64,000 nucleotides of DNA from Cristatella mucedo (taxonomy: Eukaryota; Bryozoa; Phylactolaemata; Cristatellidae). The notes under the pieces are model-generated. The model did no database searches and was not told the DNA's origin. It saw nothing but the letters and a program-made list of their open reading frames with translations. The stretch covers positions 1 through 64,000 of the forward strand of contig WPIO01000122.1 of the NCBI GenBank assembly GCA_009760855.2, read 5' to 3'. Within the stretch, counting starts at the first letter, position 1. Each line of letters begins with the position of its first letter. Below are positions 13,000 through 26,509 of this stretch, one piece after another. The position numbers were made by a program, and so were the translations under genes.

Positions 13000-15900
13000 C
13001 GTTTGACAGAACCAGTGGTTGTGCATTACGATGGAACGGATTATCTAGAAGTCATCCCACAAGCCAGACTGAACAACTAATTGGCCAATGCTATGTGCTT
13101 ACTCAACTTGCTTAGACTTATAAAGCAGATCAGTCACCTTATCTAGGTTTATTTTCGTCAGTAACCACTGGCTAAACAACAAGAGACACAAGGCAAACCA
13201 GTTAGTTCCCAATTTTCCATCAGAACTCAAACAGATTAGCTTTTCAAAAAATCAAGTTAAATCAGTTATGTTAGAAAATTACCATCAGGGAGAAAGACCT
13301 GTGTTCATTTAGGACAACATCAACAATCATGTTTTAATTTTCAGGGTTCACTGCAATCTTCAATACCAGGGCTGGCACAAACTACATGTTGATAAGATCC
13401 ATATGGTCAGACCAACTACGGATCATGAAATGGACCACAAATGCAAGCCAGAGCGGCACTCCTCAAGTCTGGCCGGCCATAGTAGCCTAATCAAATAAAT
13501 CTCTTAAGTGAATCCTCACATATTCAAAGTACCCAAACATTTTTAGAAGTATTACAAACAGCTTTGCTTTATATCCTTTCAATCAGATGATTATACACAA
13601 ATTTCGAAATATGAGATATTTTAGTAAGAAAAGTAATGCTAAAGTCTCAAGTATAAGTCAAAATTATTTATTATAAAATGAAGGTTAGACATGAAATCAA
13701 GTGGGAAAAAAATCTATAATCCAACGAGCTTAAAGTTGCAGCTCCTGCAGCAACTAAATTGGAACTAGAAACAAGAGATTCCATAGAATGATTTAGGTAG
13801 CGGACAACAGTTAAAATTAGGCAAGTTGCCATTTAAATGACAGGAGTATGTAAGTTGCATTGGGAGACACTACTACTAGCAGGTCAAGATAAAAAGCCAA
13901 TTTTGAAACTGTAATAACTATATAATAAGAGAGAGTTTACAACACGATAAGCTCATGCAAAGAACACTTTCCAGAACAACACTGCCAGGTCATGAGAAGC
14001 AGCGAAAAAAAGTTCAGATACTTGGAAATGCTGTCAATGACTATGTTCAGAACTGGTCATCAACAAGTAAAGCGCCTGGATATAGATTACTCGAATACTT
14101 CATCAAGTTGTTATTATTATCTTAAATTGCTGGAAAAGCACGGAACGATCCTTCTAAAACTATTGGTTGTGGATAGCTCTAAAGTAAAGAATGTACAAAA
14201 TCAGTAAGAAATCCTTGATCTTAGAAGAACGCAATGAAGATTGATAGGCGAATTAGGACCAAAATGCGATCAGTAAGACTGAAAAAAGAAAAAAATAACA
14301 CCCACTTTAGAGAACTTACACTAACTGATTACAAGAAATAGGCACAAGATGCAAATGTTTTCTGGCCTTCGATTATTCCCTCGACTTCACAATCCCGTAT
14401 TTCCTAATCTTTATCGGCAGTGTTCCTTGATTTCTGAGCTTAATATCCGCATTTGACATACCATTTAATGCAGATGGATATTTGAAAATTACATAAATTA
14501 CATGGAAAACTTTACAAGCCAGAAAAAACATTTACTGAATACAATCATTCACTTCAGTTATTCAGATCTTTTCCACAACCGCATGGGCGAACGCAGCTAG
14601 CTGCATTGCGGGACGCTGAGTCTAAACAACTAAGGGACCGAAAAATTGCACAACCCTAAAAACACATAACTTTTCGTTAAAGGGCCAAGAATAGCCGCCA
14701 AGAGAAGAGCAAGCTAAGTGCTCAGCCTCTTGACCGACCAATTTGGCTCCTGGATAATGCTGCTGCTCTTGAAGCATATTATGCCACACGACTATCAGTG
14801 AGAAGTTACGTAAGTCTAGTAACGATTTCACCACACCTGGACCAACTTGGACGTCTTTGTAGCAGCCACCATAAGTTTGAAATAACAAGTAGATAAAATG
14901 CAACCAGTCTTATCAGTTGATAGTCTTTTAGTGACCAGTTCATAAAGTGCAGGACATTCTGGTTTTACCAATGAAGCTCATGATGAGCCTAGTTTAAAAA
15001 TAAGGCTTTAATTTATGATATATTTGTTTACCATTTGCTAGTTAAGTTTATCAGTAAGTTTAGAAAATTCATGTATTATCATTATTAAATACTTTGAGTT
15101 AAAATTCTCAATAGAGTTGGCAGACACAAGTGTTCAGAAGATACTTTTCATTTTGATTCCTCTATTAGCCTTTTCTGGGTTTTCGTGAGAGATCTTTCCA
15201 AAATCACATAAGCTCAAGCGATCTTTTTCAGTGTGATTCATTCTTCCCAATTCACTCTTCAAGTGCCAATTAAAAGAGACTGTTTACCTCAAGTCACACA
15301 TAAAGTTATGATTATCAATGGCATTTAAGAAACAGGTTGGTTGATATTTCATTCAACAGATCAAACTTTTGAAGATTATATCATTAAAAATTAGTAGAAA
15401 TAAGTTACACAAAATAGCTGTGAGCTATATTTTCCATGGACTTTAATTTGAAGGATGACAGCTCATATCTTTGTCTCTAAGTTCTATGAAGCACGTTGAC
15501 GCAGAAACGGTGGCTCAGCTAAATGAAGGACCCAAGTGGTGAGAAACTCAGTCTTCAGATCAAAGCCAGTCAGTCAAGCCGATGGACTGCATTATTTAAT
15601 CTCGTTGTACATCATGGCGGCGACCCATTTGAAGGGTAGAGATGAGGTGTGGGTGTGAAGGCCAGAACTCTGCTGTAATTAGCAAGTTATATTTTTAACA
15701 CCTGCCTTACTTGTAGCCAATACAAACACCAATTGCAGATGGTGAAGCTTCATGACACTAATGCATTTTATGTTTCATTGTTGTTGTTTGGCGATTAATC
15801 GGAACTTCCTGCATAAAAACAGATTGAGATAAATGAAGAGTCTCGTTAACTGCACGTCATCATGTCTCACAAGACTCTCATTTGAACAGCCAGTGGCCAG

Positions 15901-18900
15901 AACACTCATACAACAGAAGCGTGTTGTGTGGAATGTGCAGGTCATACCTGGATTGCTAGTGAGGATAATACTCTTTTTGCTGATCTGCTGGCCATAAAAG
16001 AACATAGTGGTGTACAATGACCACAGAAACACCTTAGGCAGGCTAATCAAAGACAAAGCTTTGCCAAAGGTTAAGTCAATCGCTTCCTTAGTGTGTGGAT
16101 GCTTGAAAGCTATTGGCATGGCGATGCTCGATTCTTAAGTACAGCGCTTTCATGTGACGAGAGGCTATTACCTGTATCTTCGTGCTAAATAAGCACCGTG
16201 ACCAGCAGTCCGAAGCGCGATCGTATTCAGGGTTTTCAGTGTATGGTGCAGTCATTGGGATCTAATGAGATTATTGGTTTGTGTTTCTGTGTGCGCGATT
16301 GATTATGTGGTGCAGGGGCTGCCAGCACTCAGGCCAGTGCCCTAAGGACTAATTTCCACCATTATCAAACAGCTGGTGGATGTGGCTGGGAGGACTGGTG
16401 GTGTGGCCCCCAGTTCTGGCTGTGTTTTTAGGCGCCAAGCCCGAATTGTACTACAAAGAACCGTGACTAGAATTTGTTGCTGGGGGAAGGGAGTGAATGG
16501 GTGGGAGAAGCACAGTCCTAAAAGAAGACTGCTGCTGTGGAGCACTTTGATACCTGCAGAAATCACAGAGCCAACTGGAGGGTGACCAGCCAGCTTATGA
16601 ATACATGCTGGGAGAGCAGCAATCTACACTCTGGAAGTGCTGACTCAGCAAGCTCATGTTTCTCACCGACTTGCAGAGTCTCTTCTATCTTTTGCTATCG
16701 TACTAATTTACCCAATTAGGTTTGTCTATCTCTCAGTAAGTTAAGCAAAACCCAGACGGTTTTTTATTTCTGAATATTTACCTTTGCTGTTTAAGTTTAT
16801 TTTAGCAAAACATTTCTGTTTGATAGAGATATATAAAATCTTGGGTCAGTTTCGGTGCTTTTAGTTTTGGCTCATTTAAGGATTTATGATTTTATTGTAT
16901 TCATTTTGCTGATATTATTTTAGATTTAATTTAAGCTTGGTTTTAGTCTCAGACCAGTACTTAGCTGGCTTTGGCACCATAAATGGTCCCATTGAATGAA
17001 TGTGACTAGTCAAAACCATTATCTTGTCTCTGTTCTCTTCCCCAAGTCAGAGTTGAAAGTTGTATGATCACGGCTTTCGGGTGAGATTTTTTTTCTTTGC
17101 TGCTATTAAGGAAAAGTGCAAGCTGCGCCTCTCTCCCTACGTTTGGCTGTTCCTCATCCTTCCTTGTAGACCATTTCAGACATAGCCTTTCTCAGCTCAG
17201 CAAGTGCAATATGTGGGCCTTACTGTTGGCTGGAGCCATAAAAGCAAAGAGCTGTTTAATTTAATAAAAGTACTGATAGTGTTTTAATGGTATCGGCCTG
17301 CTAGGTTCCGCATGACTTGATCTGTTGACGTCTGTTTAGTTCTTCCCATATTTGGGCATGAAGCTTAATCTTGCAGTTACCCAACGACGCTAATCAGCGA
17401 TATATTCTTTTCTTCGCATTTTTGATTCTGAAACTCTTAGGTGAATAGCTCTTGTTTTCTAAAGACAAAGGGCGCAACCAGCAAGGCCAGACTTTTGATA
17501 TGCTTGACATGTTGACTTTAAATATCTTCTTCAAACTATTCAAATGCTAAATTTAAGGTCCAAGTCTCTTCCAACAATTATCAAGAAAATGAAAGCTCCA
17601 CAGAGAAAAAACCAAAAAACGTTTAACTGCACTTAGGACGTATAGTGCGGTACCTAAGCTTGGTGGGGATTACACATGCATCTGAGTTAAGTTTAAGATT
17701 GGGCACCTGTCGCTCAGCGTGGAAACAGTGAAATGCTGCAACAAGCACACTATTCAAAAATCTGCTCAATTCGATTTGCCCAATGCATTCATAGGTCTTG
17801 TGTCACAGACTGAACACGCAGGCAGCGTTAGATGAACACAAACATGAGCCAGATAATAAAAATAGCACTCCTGTTATTGGAGTATAGATTAATAAAAATA
17901 GCAGAAAGAAATTGCCAAACTTCAATAAAACTTCCATCATAGGAAGAAGAATGCCCAACATGATTATTCCCGAACAATAACAGACAGAGCAGACCCCATG
18001 CTAATAATCCAGTCAATGTTCCCCCTTAATATTAGGTAAAACAACTCTTGCAGAAATCTGTTTTAGTTGATAGCTATTCTTAATTTGATAGAGGGTAGGC
18101 GGAATGCTCCCAGTGCTGAAAGGGCGGGTATCTCACCCTCACACTGCTGTCGAGGAACGACTGGAACAGAAATACAATGTTGTTAACCTTATTTCGGGGG
18201 GTTACTGCCAGTGATGCGACCAAATGAAGTCTTGGAAGTATAGCAAGGAAGCACCTCAGGTCTATTTTTTATTTGATTTTGACTTCTGGATTCTTCCCAA
18301 CATCTTATTCTTGGCGTGATAACTGAATTCTCAAACTTGCTTTATTGCATAATGATGTTGCTGTAGCTATATGATCTGTCGCAGCCTTCAACTACGGGTG
18401 TGTCTAGATTTACCTAAGAATGTTTGATGACATCACCGCCGTATCAATACGTAACAAGAAACTACCTCAAAGTAAATTTTTTTACAAACCCAACTTCGTA
18501 GTTCAAGGAAAACCATAGCAAGCGCTCAAACACTACCAACATAATCTGCTCATGTCGCTTAGGCACAAGCAAATCTCTTGTTGCATCTACCAATCAGTTA
18601 CTGTTTACCCATTGTCCTTTCTAAAAGACAACCAGTTCGCTCCCTCAATCGATTCTATGCTGCAGCTATAAAATTGCTAAAATTCAGTCTAGACAAACTC
18701 TACATTGCTGACCAGAGTTATTGCATGTTGGGTTCTTATATCAAAGGTCTATATTTTTGCTTTGGTCACTTGGTGGTCAACGGGTGATTACAGCGTTTGC
18801 AGGAACACACGACAGGAAAATATCGGTCGTGGTGGCACATTTGGCTTGGCCGCCATTCTCACCTCTCTCTCTGCTCAAATCAAGCAGTTCTCTTCAAACC

Positions 18901-19150
18901 TGTCGTTTGGTTACCACATCCTCACAACCTGAATGTCTGTGAGACCAATGCCTGGTTCGTGAAGCAAAGCCAGGAACACTTTCAAGGCAGTCATTACTCC
19001 TCGAGAGGGCAGAGCGACACGCTCCGGTGGCTGTGCCCCAGTTGGCTATTCAGGGAGGCCTTCAATCAGAAGACTTCGCCTTCAGTGTTAACATTTTACT
19101 CAGATATAGACAGAACAAGTATGAATGCAAAAAACTTAGACTGGAACCTC
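13000..19150. other. Long stretch with no supported gene
   Basis: No repeat copy of the families seen elsewhere and no exon with matched splice sites was found. ORFs of 60-123 codons occur (for example 15775-16119 minus, 16376-16585 plus, 18797-19168 plus) without domains. The part at 16300-16700 is richer in G+C than its surroundings and may hold an unrecognised repeat or exon. Confidence 0.45.
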
Positions 19151-19159
19151 ATGTGGAGC

Positions 19160-19345
19160 ACTCAGTGAGATTTGCTCTGGGAAGCAGGTTGCTTTTACCG
19201 ATCATCAGCCCGAGGTGTTGGGTTCCCGAAATCCTGCACTGGGCGATCCTTATCGCCTGCAAGCGGTGTGATATGCAGAAATCATTATAACTATACAAAA
19301 AACTGTTTAATCAGCTGTTTTAATTATTTATTTAATATCCTCTGG
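19160..19345 (+). mobile_element. tRNA-derived SINE, family 1 (diverged copy)
   Basis: It matches the better copies at 62930 and 38812 through the tRNA-like head ('gaagcaggttgcttttaccg'), the segment after the B box ('ctgcactgggcgatcctta' then 'cgcctgcaagcggtg'), and the tail ('actgtttaatcagct' followed by ttattta repeats). Confidence 0.65.
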
Positions 19346-19479
19346 AGGCCGCCCCTTCCCAGCAAAACCTATGAACCATAGAAGGAAATGTTGTAGGACT
19401 ACCTTCTGCTATGTAATTAGTGCAGCAGTATCGGCCCACCGCAAACCAACCCTGCAGCCAGAGGTTTGAACAATTAATC

Positions 19480-20080
19480 GGCACAACTTACGGCCTTTGC
19501 TATAAGGACGCCAGCCTACGATATATTCTCGACTCTACAAACAAGCCAGCTAATCATATTCTATGAAATACAATTGGCCTCGTTGACTGCTCCACGTCCA
19601 TTCCATGGACCATCAAAGTCCACAAAATAACACCTGACAAAATATTACAAACTTTCCAAAACTTCTCCAGATCTGCATAAACTACCAGTAAAAGCAACGG
19701 ATTGACCCAAATTATTCATCACTTAAAATTAGTTTCATTCTTTGAAACAAACTAACTATCATATTACTGCCCCACCATGCTAAGTATCGTAAAACCTAAC
19801 TTCCGGAATCTCATTTAATACCTAGTACAAACCTCTAATCTTTTGAGACATGCCTTTACCAGCGAACCTCCAAAACCTGAACTCCACTCAACATATATGT
19901 AAACATCACCTGACTGACCACATTGAAAAGAAAGTAAAAACCTATTTATGACAGCAGCACTATGTGATTCACTAGATTGTCTTCTCTGTGCCTATGGGTA
20001 CTGACACAGTTGAAAGCTGCCACTAATAACACTTGCATGCTGTCATTCCTAACCATGCATTCATTTTGATATCAAAGCGT
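19480..20080 (+). mobile_element. CR1/L2-like LINE remnant
   Basis: The 3' part is recognisable. 'gaccacattgaaaagaaag', 'acctatttatgacagcag', 'gctgccactaataacacttg' and 'catgctgtcattcctaacca' match the copy at 61530-61690 in order. The upstream part is very decayed and the tail hairpin is missing. Confidence 0.6.
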
Positions 20081-20089
20081 GATATTCCA

Positions 20090-22610
20090 CACATTGATCG
20101 TGTTGATTTTGCAACAAAATTAAGATGCCTAGACATATATTGAAAAATCGTTAGCTCAAAAAATCATTGGCTCAAAAAATCGTTGGAAAATAACATATTT
20201 AGTTGAGTATGCGTTCACACTGAAACAGCAAAAATGTTTAGTCACTGGTGAGCTTCCTGATCTGACAATCAAGCCTCCAGACGGCTTTTTCTATTTATCA
20301 AGTTGAAGGGCAAATGATGTCTTGCGTACTGGCATAAGCAGACTTTACCTTTTGTCTATATACTTGTGTTTTTCGCTGGACACAACTGGCAATTATTTGT
20401 TTACCTTTAAGTAAAAGCTTATCAGTTAGTTTGTCTAGTTCTGAAACAGCCAGCAGTCAGCATTAAGTCAGTCCTGACTTTAGTTTCTGATTTTTCGTCT
20501 CTGAAACTTATTATTTGGATACATTTGTTGAATAAATGTAACTCAGCCGGCGTTGGGGTTTCAAGGAAAACCTAGTCAAATCAGCCTACCTAGCAGCTTA
20601 TGGCAAACAGCACAGGAAGGAAATCCAGAGTTCAGCTGACGTCAAGCTTAAACCTGCAAGAAAAAAACGGCCACACTGACATTGTGCTTGTTTTGATGCC
20701 AGTATTGAAATACCTCAGTGAAGTGAGAAGGTTAAGCCATTATTGTTACGATAACTGCTCACCAAAATGTTGACCTCTAACTTACAGCACCCCAAGAGAC
20801 GTCAGAAAGCCAAAAGCTACACCTCACCTGCATTGTCTATAGGCCGCCATAGCACTAAGATTATCTGCGAAAAGTAACCTAAAACAACGGATATCAAGAA
20901 TAAATAGTTGAATAGATATATAGTGGTGAAAAAATTTGTTAGAGATGTCAAATTCCATTAAATCGAAAATAGAAAATGACTAATCTGAGACAAGCGGTAG
21001 TAGATATCTCCAAGGTACCTACGTGTGTTGCTATCGAACATTGGTTAACTAAACCTGCTTTAACGAGACAGTTCAAAAAAACGAACACCCTCTGCTGATT
21101 CCTATTGTGGGCTGCCAATGTAGTGACTTCAGTTCCTAAGCCGTGACACTACTAATCAATATGTTGGACGATGTTGTGACTAACAAAATATACTCCCTCA
21201 AAAGACAAATAATCTCGTAATGCTGGTTATCGACGTTGCGGCAACGCTTTCTTTAAAGCAGCATAAAAATGGGTTCCATGCGTTTGCACTCACTAATGGC
21301 CACATGTTAAAGCTGGTGTAAATGCGAGTTGAGTCAGTAAATTGTCAAAAGTATTCTTCATCCAAATTTCAGAAGGCCCGATATTAAACTGAAAAAATGT
21401 TCAATGATCAACATTCATATCACCACACTTAGATGGTATTTTCTCGCTGTTCGGTAATGCCAATCAAGTGGTTTACAACAAGCAAGCAGTTGTACATTAA
21501 ACCACCACCAAATAAAAGAAATATCACTGAGTTGGTAATCACAGAACCACCACGGCTATGGTGACGGCATTGCAACGGATCTACAAAAGACATAAATAGG
21601 CAGATGCTATCGAATGCCCAAATACGGACTCGCTGGAAGCAAAGTACTGATGGCTCATAACCAGATCAGTCTAAATGGGAGCATGCTGCCAGCCGTCTAA
21701 TCTCTTCCAGTGGTTCATATCTTGTTTCTCTGTTGGGCTAGTACAGACATGGAGTTCATGAAGGCTGGGCACAGGAGACGTTCAGTGGCTAGGAAACCTT
21801 AACTGGCATTTCCCAACCACCCCGAGACTTAGTCCAGTTGCAAGGTGCTTTCTCTTTTCAACCCATGTCGGGGTTCAATTCATCCAGTGATTACACTTCC
21901 GTTTCCCACTGCCGCTAGCGAGCCGTTACTGCTCTTATGCGGCTAAATAGATGAAGCCATCAAATCAGCAACCTTTTAGTTGGAGCCACTTTTTCGAGAC
22001 CGGGCTACACCTGGAAGTGGAACTGTTGAGTCTGTGCGGCCAATTTAAACAGCAGAAACTAGAATATGAGAGGAGTCCAGACGCAAGACAAATAACGCCC
22101 ATGAGGTTTAAACTGTAACTCTGGAGATAAACCACAGATCTAGTAAACTAATGTGAAGCGTTTAGTCCAAAATAAATTCAAATACCTGATTATTAAGAAG
22201 GAAATGACCGAGGTAAGAAACATAAAAATTAGCATCCTTATTGAAATAGTAGGAACAAAGTAATCAATACGCAAAAATGCAGTTATTGCTATAGTTGAAA
22301 GTGGATTAGACTTTATCTAGCCAAGGTATGTTCATAGGACAATTTGTAAAGGGATAGTCATTACATACGACCCTAGCGCCTTATGGAGCAAGATTAAACG
22401 CTTCCGGTAGAGTCTTTGCAACTTAGTGATACAAGTAAAGTGCAGGGTTATCTTTCACAGATCATATGTTATTTTTAAAGTTCACGGTTCAGCAAGGTTA
22501 AAAGCAAAATCTTTGTTCATACAAATTAACAGCCAAATTCGTGGTGTTATTCTTTAACTGCGTTAAGCTCTCTCCGAGTGTTTTAGATTAAGTTATTTAG
22601 CAAAATTACA
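20090..22610. other. No gene seen
   Basis: No exon or known repeat copy is supported. A weak tRNA-like B-box sequence ('ggggttcaattca', about 21870) is present, but a matching head and tail are not clear. Confidence 0.45.
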
Positions 22611-22629
22611 TACATGAATTATATACTAT

Positions 22630-22677
<48 letters not shown>

Positions 22678-22741
22678 TATACATATATATATATATACTA
22701 TATATATATATTTATATATATATATATATAATATATATATC
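22630..22741. repeat. AT dinucleotide microsatellite, interrupted
   Basis: Blocks of (AT)n are broken by 'agtatac' and 'tatactatat'. Confidence 0.95.
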
Positions 22742-23549
22742 TCTAATTGACTATTTCAAAAGAGAGGATTGTATTAGCTGTCTTAACGTCTGACAAAAAT
22801 GTTTTATTGTACCTAAGGACCGGAAAATAATAGAGGCGTGGAAGTATTTCTCAAAGCCCTTACCTACTTTTTCTATATGCCGTTGCAGTGTTTTTAAAAA
22901 GAAGTCACAAGTATGTGTATGCATATGATACATATGCGGACGTATGAAAGAAATAATAGCCAGTCCCTAAGGTTTTGGGCATACAAATTAGCACCACTTC
23001 TAATAAACATTAGGGCACAGCTTTCCCAAAGTCAGAGTTTGTCTGATTGCCTATATTGCTTTCTTCCCACTGCCGAAAGGGCATGAGTGTAACCTTAATA
23101 TATTTATTTAAGCTCGCGAGGACTCGTCGAGCAGTTTCAACTAGGTTTCTTGAATAAACAAAACTATCAGAGTCTCTCTCAAAGTAGGATAATACGGAAT
23201 CTTTAACACGAAAAATCCATTTAATCAGTTTTGCATGATACAAAGTGGTCCTCTACACTGCACTCACGGCAAGTGCTTCGAGTCCCTTTTAGCCAGGAAG
23301 GACAGAACAAGTCTGCAACTCAATCACCTTGTACAGCTAAATTTGTCACCTTCTTCGATCTGTTTCTCCTCTCTCTGGCTGTAACTGCATGTTGCCACAT
23401 TACCAGCCAACTCGACCCAGATATTACCTTTAATATCTCTATTGTTTTTGCTGCAAACCTTTGAATGCCTTTTAGAGTTATACAAATTCATTACTGGCCA
23501 TCATGACAATGACCTTCTCTAACAATAATAGTCTTATAAATCGTCAGGT

Positions 23550-24180
23550 CAAATGTTGCCTCGTCTAATCAAACTACCGTAAAAGAATGTACCAAACAAT
23601 ATTCTACATTTCTCTGGCCAGCATGTTTCTGCCAGAATCGGGAGCAATGAATATATTTGAATTTGACCTCGTTAGACGACCAAATTCCACAGCCAAGGTT
23701 CTACCTACTTTCAGCTACGTAACTTATTTATTTGAAATGTTAACGTTGTATACCAAACCGTCATTAATATTGTAACTATTATTAACAAATTGGCAAGTGC
23801 ATCAGTGACATCTGGTCACGACTTCCTAAAACCACACCTCTAGCGGTCTACCAGTATAAAAATCAAACACTCAAACAGTGAAAACTCTGTCGCATAGCGT
23901 CTCTTCGTCCGAGCTCCACAAGTGTCATCACAACACAACTTCTCACTGACCTACAGTAGCTCAAAGTCAAGCGACAAACATGACTTAAAATCGCATTTTA
24001 AGATTCAACACTGGTTTTTCCACGGTCATACCAAAACACACCCAAACCACTACAGAAACACAAAACCCCTTGATCGGAATTTAATATTAAACATTACGTA
24101 ATACAAACCACAATTTGAGGGGCATAGTTAGTTCGCATGTCCCCAGGCCTCCGAACTCCTAACACTTGCACGCTAGAAAT
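23550..24180 (+). mobile_element. CR1/L2-like LINE remnant
   Basis: 'ctctggccagcatgtttctg', 'cctcgttagacgaccaaatt', 'ctactttcagctacgtaac' and 'gtgcatcagtgacatctggt' match the RT connection and thumb region of the other copies in order. No open frame survives. Confidence 0.6.
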
Positions 24181-24189
24181 ATGCATCGA

Positions 24190-25700
24190 CCACATTAACT
24201 CATCTTAACCCATATATATCACACTTGTGGGTACACACGATTCGTCTTCTTTCACTCTACTGCGTGCCTGACACTGTATTGCGCATCTTTTATATTTGTG
24301 ATGAACTGTCTCGTTGTTAACATGTTTGGCTTGTTGCGTCGTGATACTACCATAACCCCAGAATGATGTTACTGCTTTCTGGCTAAATAAAAAGTGTCTA
24401 AATAGTTGAGACTCTGCAGAGTGGTATAAACATATTAGTATTATAGTTAATTTCTCTAAGCTTTCAGGGACATCTCTTATAAGGTGGCAGCATTTTAAAA
24501 GCACAGTGATGTAGCTGTGAAACCTGTCCAGAAAATGTATGACACAGAATCACCCTGTGTTAGGAGGTATTTCCAGCCAGCACGGTTGATGGGCTTGCTG
24601 TTAAGAATAAGCAACTACTTTCAGTGTCCAGTGAAGGCACTGGATCTAAAAGCCAGAAAGCATGGTTTGATATTGTGCTGACCAATAATAGACAAGGTTG
24701 AGATTGCATTCAGGAACACCACAAAGACCAATGCAATCTGACTGAAGTAAAGCCTTAGGGAACAGGTTGTGCTGATGATAGAACATGAATCAGGGTTTAA
24801 TTCAGTTTTAACTCTAATGGTTTAAATGTTCCATGGTACTTTCTGAGAAAAACATCAACATTCAGACGAAGATTTAATAATAATGTTTTCATAATTTGTT
24901 AAAAACAATTAGAAGCTGCTTCATGTAGTGTGCATTTCATTACGTAGAAGTGTCTGACAGACTTTAAGTATTCTAAATAGATAGTTGCCCAAAATAATCC
25001 TGGCAAATAATGAAATGAAAATGTACATGAAGATTTACATGCACAAAACCGTTGTGCAAAACGTCCATTCAATCAATTTAAAAATTCAGATTATTATGTA
25101 ATCATAACTTCATTTTGCTTTATATGGAATGGTGTTGGAATAGCACGTTAAAGTGAACTTCGGTAATGAAATATTAAACTTCTCAAATCATGATGAGAAG
25201 TTCTGGGATAAGTTCGCTCTCCCTGTAAGTTTTTCCTTTCACGAAAGGGCTCAGGTGCAAGGGTTCTTCACACAACCACACGTTTACAAGCCTTATTATC
25301 TGGACCAAGCTTGGGCTTTGCTGGGAGGCTATAATTTCATATTGGGTATCAAACTATGATTGCATGTGGTGATTGGTGTTAACTTTGGACATATATCGCA
25401 TGCACATCTGTGCTGCTGGCTTTTGTGACTAAATACAATAAAAGATTTGTGTGCTTTGAGAAATATCGAATTTCAGATACAAGCAATGGCAGAGAATCAC
25501 CCGTCATGACCATAAAAGTGGATCTGCTGGGTTCGAATGTCTATGAACTTGAAAGGCTGGAGCAGTAGTCTCATGCATAACGGTAAGCAACTGAGACTTT
25601 GGGTTCTGCTTTCCAAGTTTAAAGTCTTTACCACTGAGGCTTATTCACTCTCAGAGCACATTGGCTGCCAGCTCGTTGCTGGCTCACTGGGTGTGGGCGA
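24190..25700. other. No gene seen
   Basis: Open frames up to 99 codons (24205-24504, minus) have no domain or splice support. No copy of the window's repeat families was recognised. Confidence 0.45.
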
Positions 25701-25734
25701 TGGCTAATAAGCCCTGCCCTGCATATCCTGTAAG

Positions 25735-26043
25735 ATGACTTCGACAATGCGGATGAAGGCAATGGTTCAGGATGTTACCAAACTGACTGCTGAGCGGAGT
25801 GTCTCCATTAACAGTCATTTGCCGGGGATAGTTAGTTTGATGTCGGCTGCTGAGCGGGGGCGCGTGGATGGAGTGAAAGTTGTCGAAAAGCGTGAGCAGT
25901 TCGATAAGGTCGAGTCTTTGTATCAGGTGATGCCAATCGCATGTACAGCTGGCTACAGTGAGTCCATCGCTTTGGTGCAACAAGTACGGAACATTACCGG
26001 GTTTGCCCCAGGCATTCCTCCGGATTACTTTCCAGGCCCATAG
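25735..26043 (+). CDS. Hypothetical 102-codon ORF, unrecognised
   Basis: A complete ATG-to-TAG frame with a favourable context (gtaagATGACT). The predicted product is soluble and mixed-charge, with an N-terminal helix-prone half (TKLTAERSVS, KVVEKREQFDKVES) and a Pro/Gly-rich end (GFAPGIPPDYFPGP). The segment is richer in G+C than its flanks. The opposite strand is also open for about 100 codons, so this may be a fragment of an unrecognised mobile element or an old pseudogene. Nothing shows expression. Confidence 0.22.
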   Translation: MTSTMRMKAMVQDVTKLTAERSVSINSHLPGIVSLMSAAERGRVDGVKVVEKREQFDKVESLYQVMPIACTAGYSESIALVQQVRNITGFAPGIPPDYFPGP

Positions 26044-26104
26044 CCCCGGCCATTCCCCTCTGGGGTTGGATATTACACCACAGGACCTGTGATGAGGTTT
26101 TTGG

Positions 26105-26175
26105 GTTATGATCTTAAAGTTCAGGTTTTAGTTTGAGCTTTGGTTCAGGTTTAGGGTTTAGGATTTGGTTTAGAG
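26105..26175 (+). repeat. Degenerate GGTTTAGG-like simple repeat
   Basis: Loose repetition of ggtttag / ggttcag units, including 'caggtttagggtttagg'. It resembles interstitial telomere-like sequence but is too degenerate and short to call telomeric. Confidence 0.5.
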
Positions 26176-26349
26176 GCAAGGCTTCGCCTCTGCCTCTCAG
26201 TCGCCCTCAGTCATATTAACACTTCATTCTGGCGCTTCTGTATCTTTGAATCCTAAGGGATCTTGGAGTTCTCTCATCACTGTCGACTGTGCTCATGTGG
26301 AACGCCCGGCATGCTGCCAGCCACCCGCTTTGAAGGCACGAATACTTAC

Positions 26350-26479
26350 CTGGCGGCGTCAGAAAGAGCGGCGGAACTGAACTGTATGGCTCGCCGACGC
26401 TACTGCCCGCAGCCACCGCCGCCGCTGGCGCCGCTGCCGCTAGAATCGCAGCTGCCACTCGCTCCGTCGAAAGCATCAT
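26350..26479 (-). CDS. Probable first coding exon in a CpG-rich segment
   Basis: On the minus strand an ATG-ATG pair (26479-26474) opens a frame of 43 codons plus one base. It ends exactly at a strong donor: exon end CGCCAG, intron gtaagtatt (26349 downward). The product begins MMLSTERVAAAILAAAAP and continues Ala-rich, then SSVGEPYSSVPPLFLTPP. A hydrophobic N-terminal segment of this kind could be a signal or organelle-targeting peptide, but the family is not recognised. The surrounding 200 bases hold about 20 CpG dinucleotides against near absence in neighbouring DNA, which fits a promoter-proximal exon. Downstream exons should lie below 26349 and enter in phase 1; none was identified. Confidence 0.5.
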
Positions 26480-26506
26480 TCAATCATCCACCCCGTCAGG
26501 CGTCAT
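26480..26506 (-). promoter_or_regulatory. Upstream ORF abutting the main start codon
   Basis: An ATG at 26506 opens an eight-residue peptide (MTPDGVDD). Its TGA stop is followed directly by the main ATGATG, in the same frame. If the 26350-26479 exon is real, this arrangement could restrain translation or allow reinitiation. Confidence 0.35.
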
Positions 26507-26509
26507 GAG

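Noticed and set aside
15775-16119. 114-codon minus-strand ORF
   Set aside because: Protein-like start but no domain, repeat or splice support; consistent with chance in AT-rich DNA.
18797-19168. 123-codon plus-strand ORF
   Set aside because: Several overlapping frames are open here and it runs up to the SINE at 19160; no recognisable domain.
23010-23243. 77-codon minus-strand ORF with protein-like composition
   Set aside because: The possible acceptor and donor are weak and no family is recognised.
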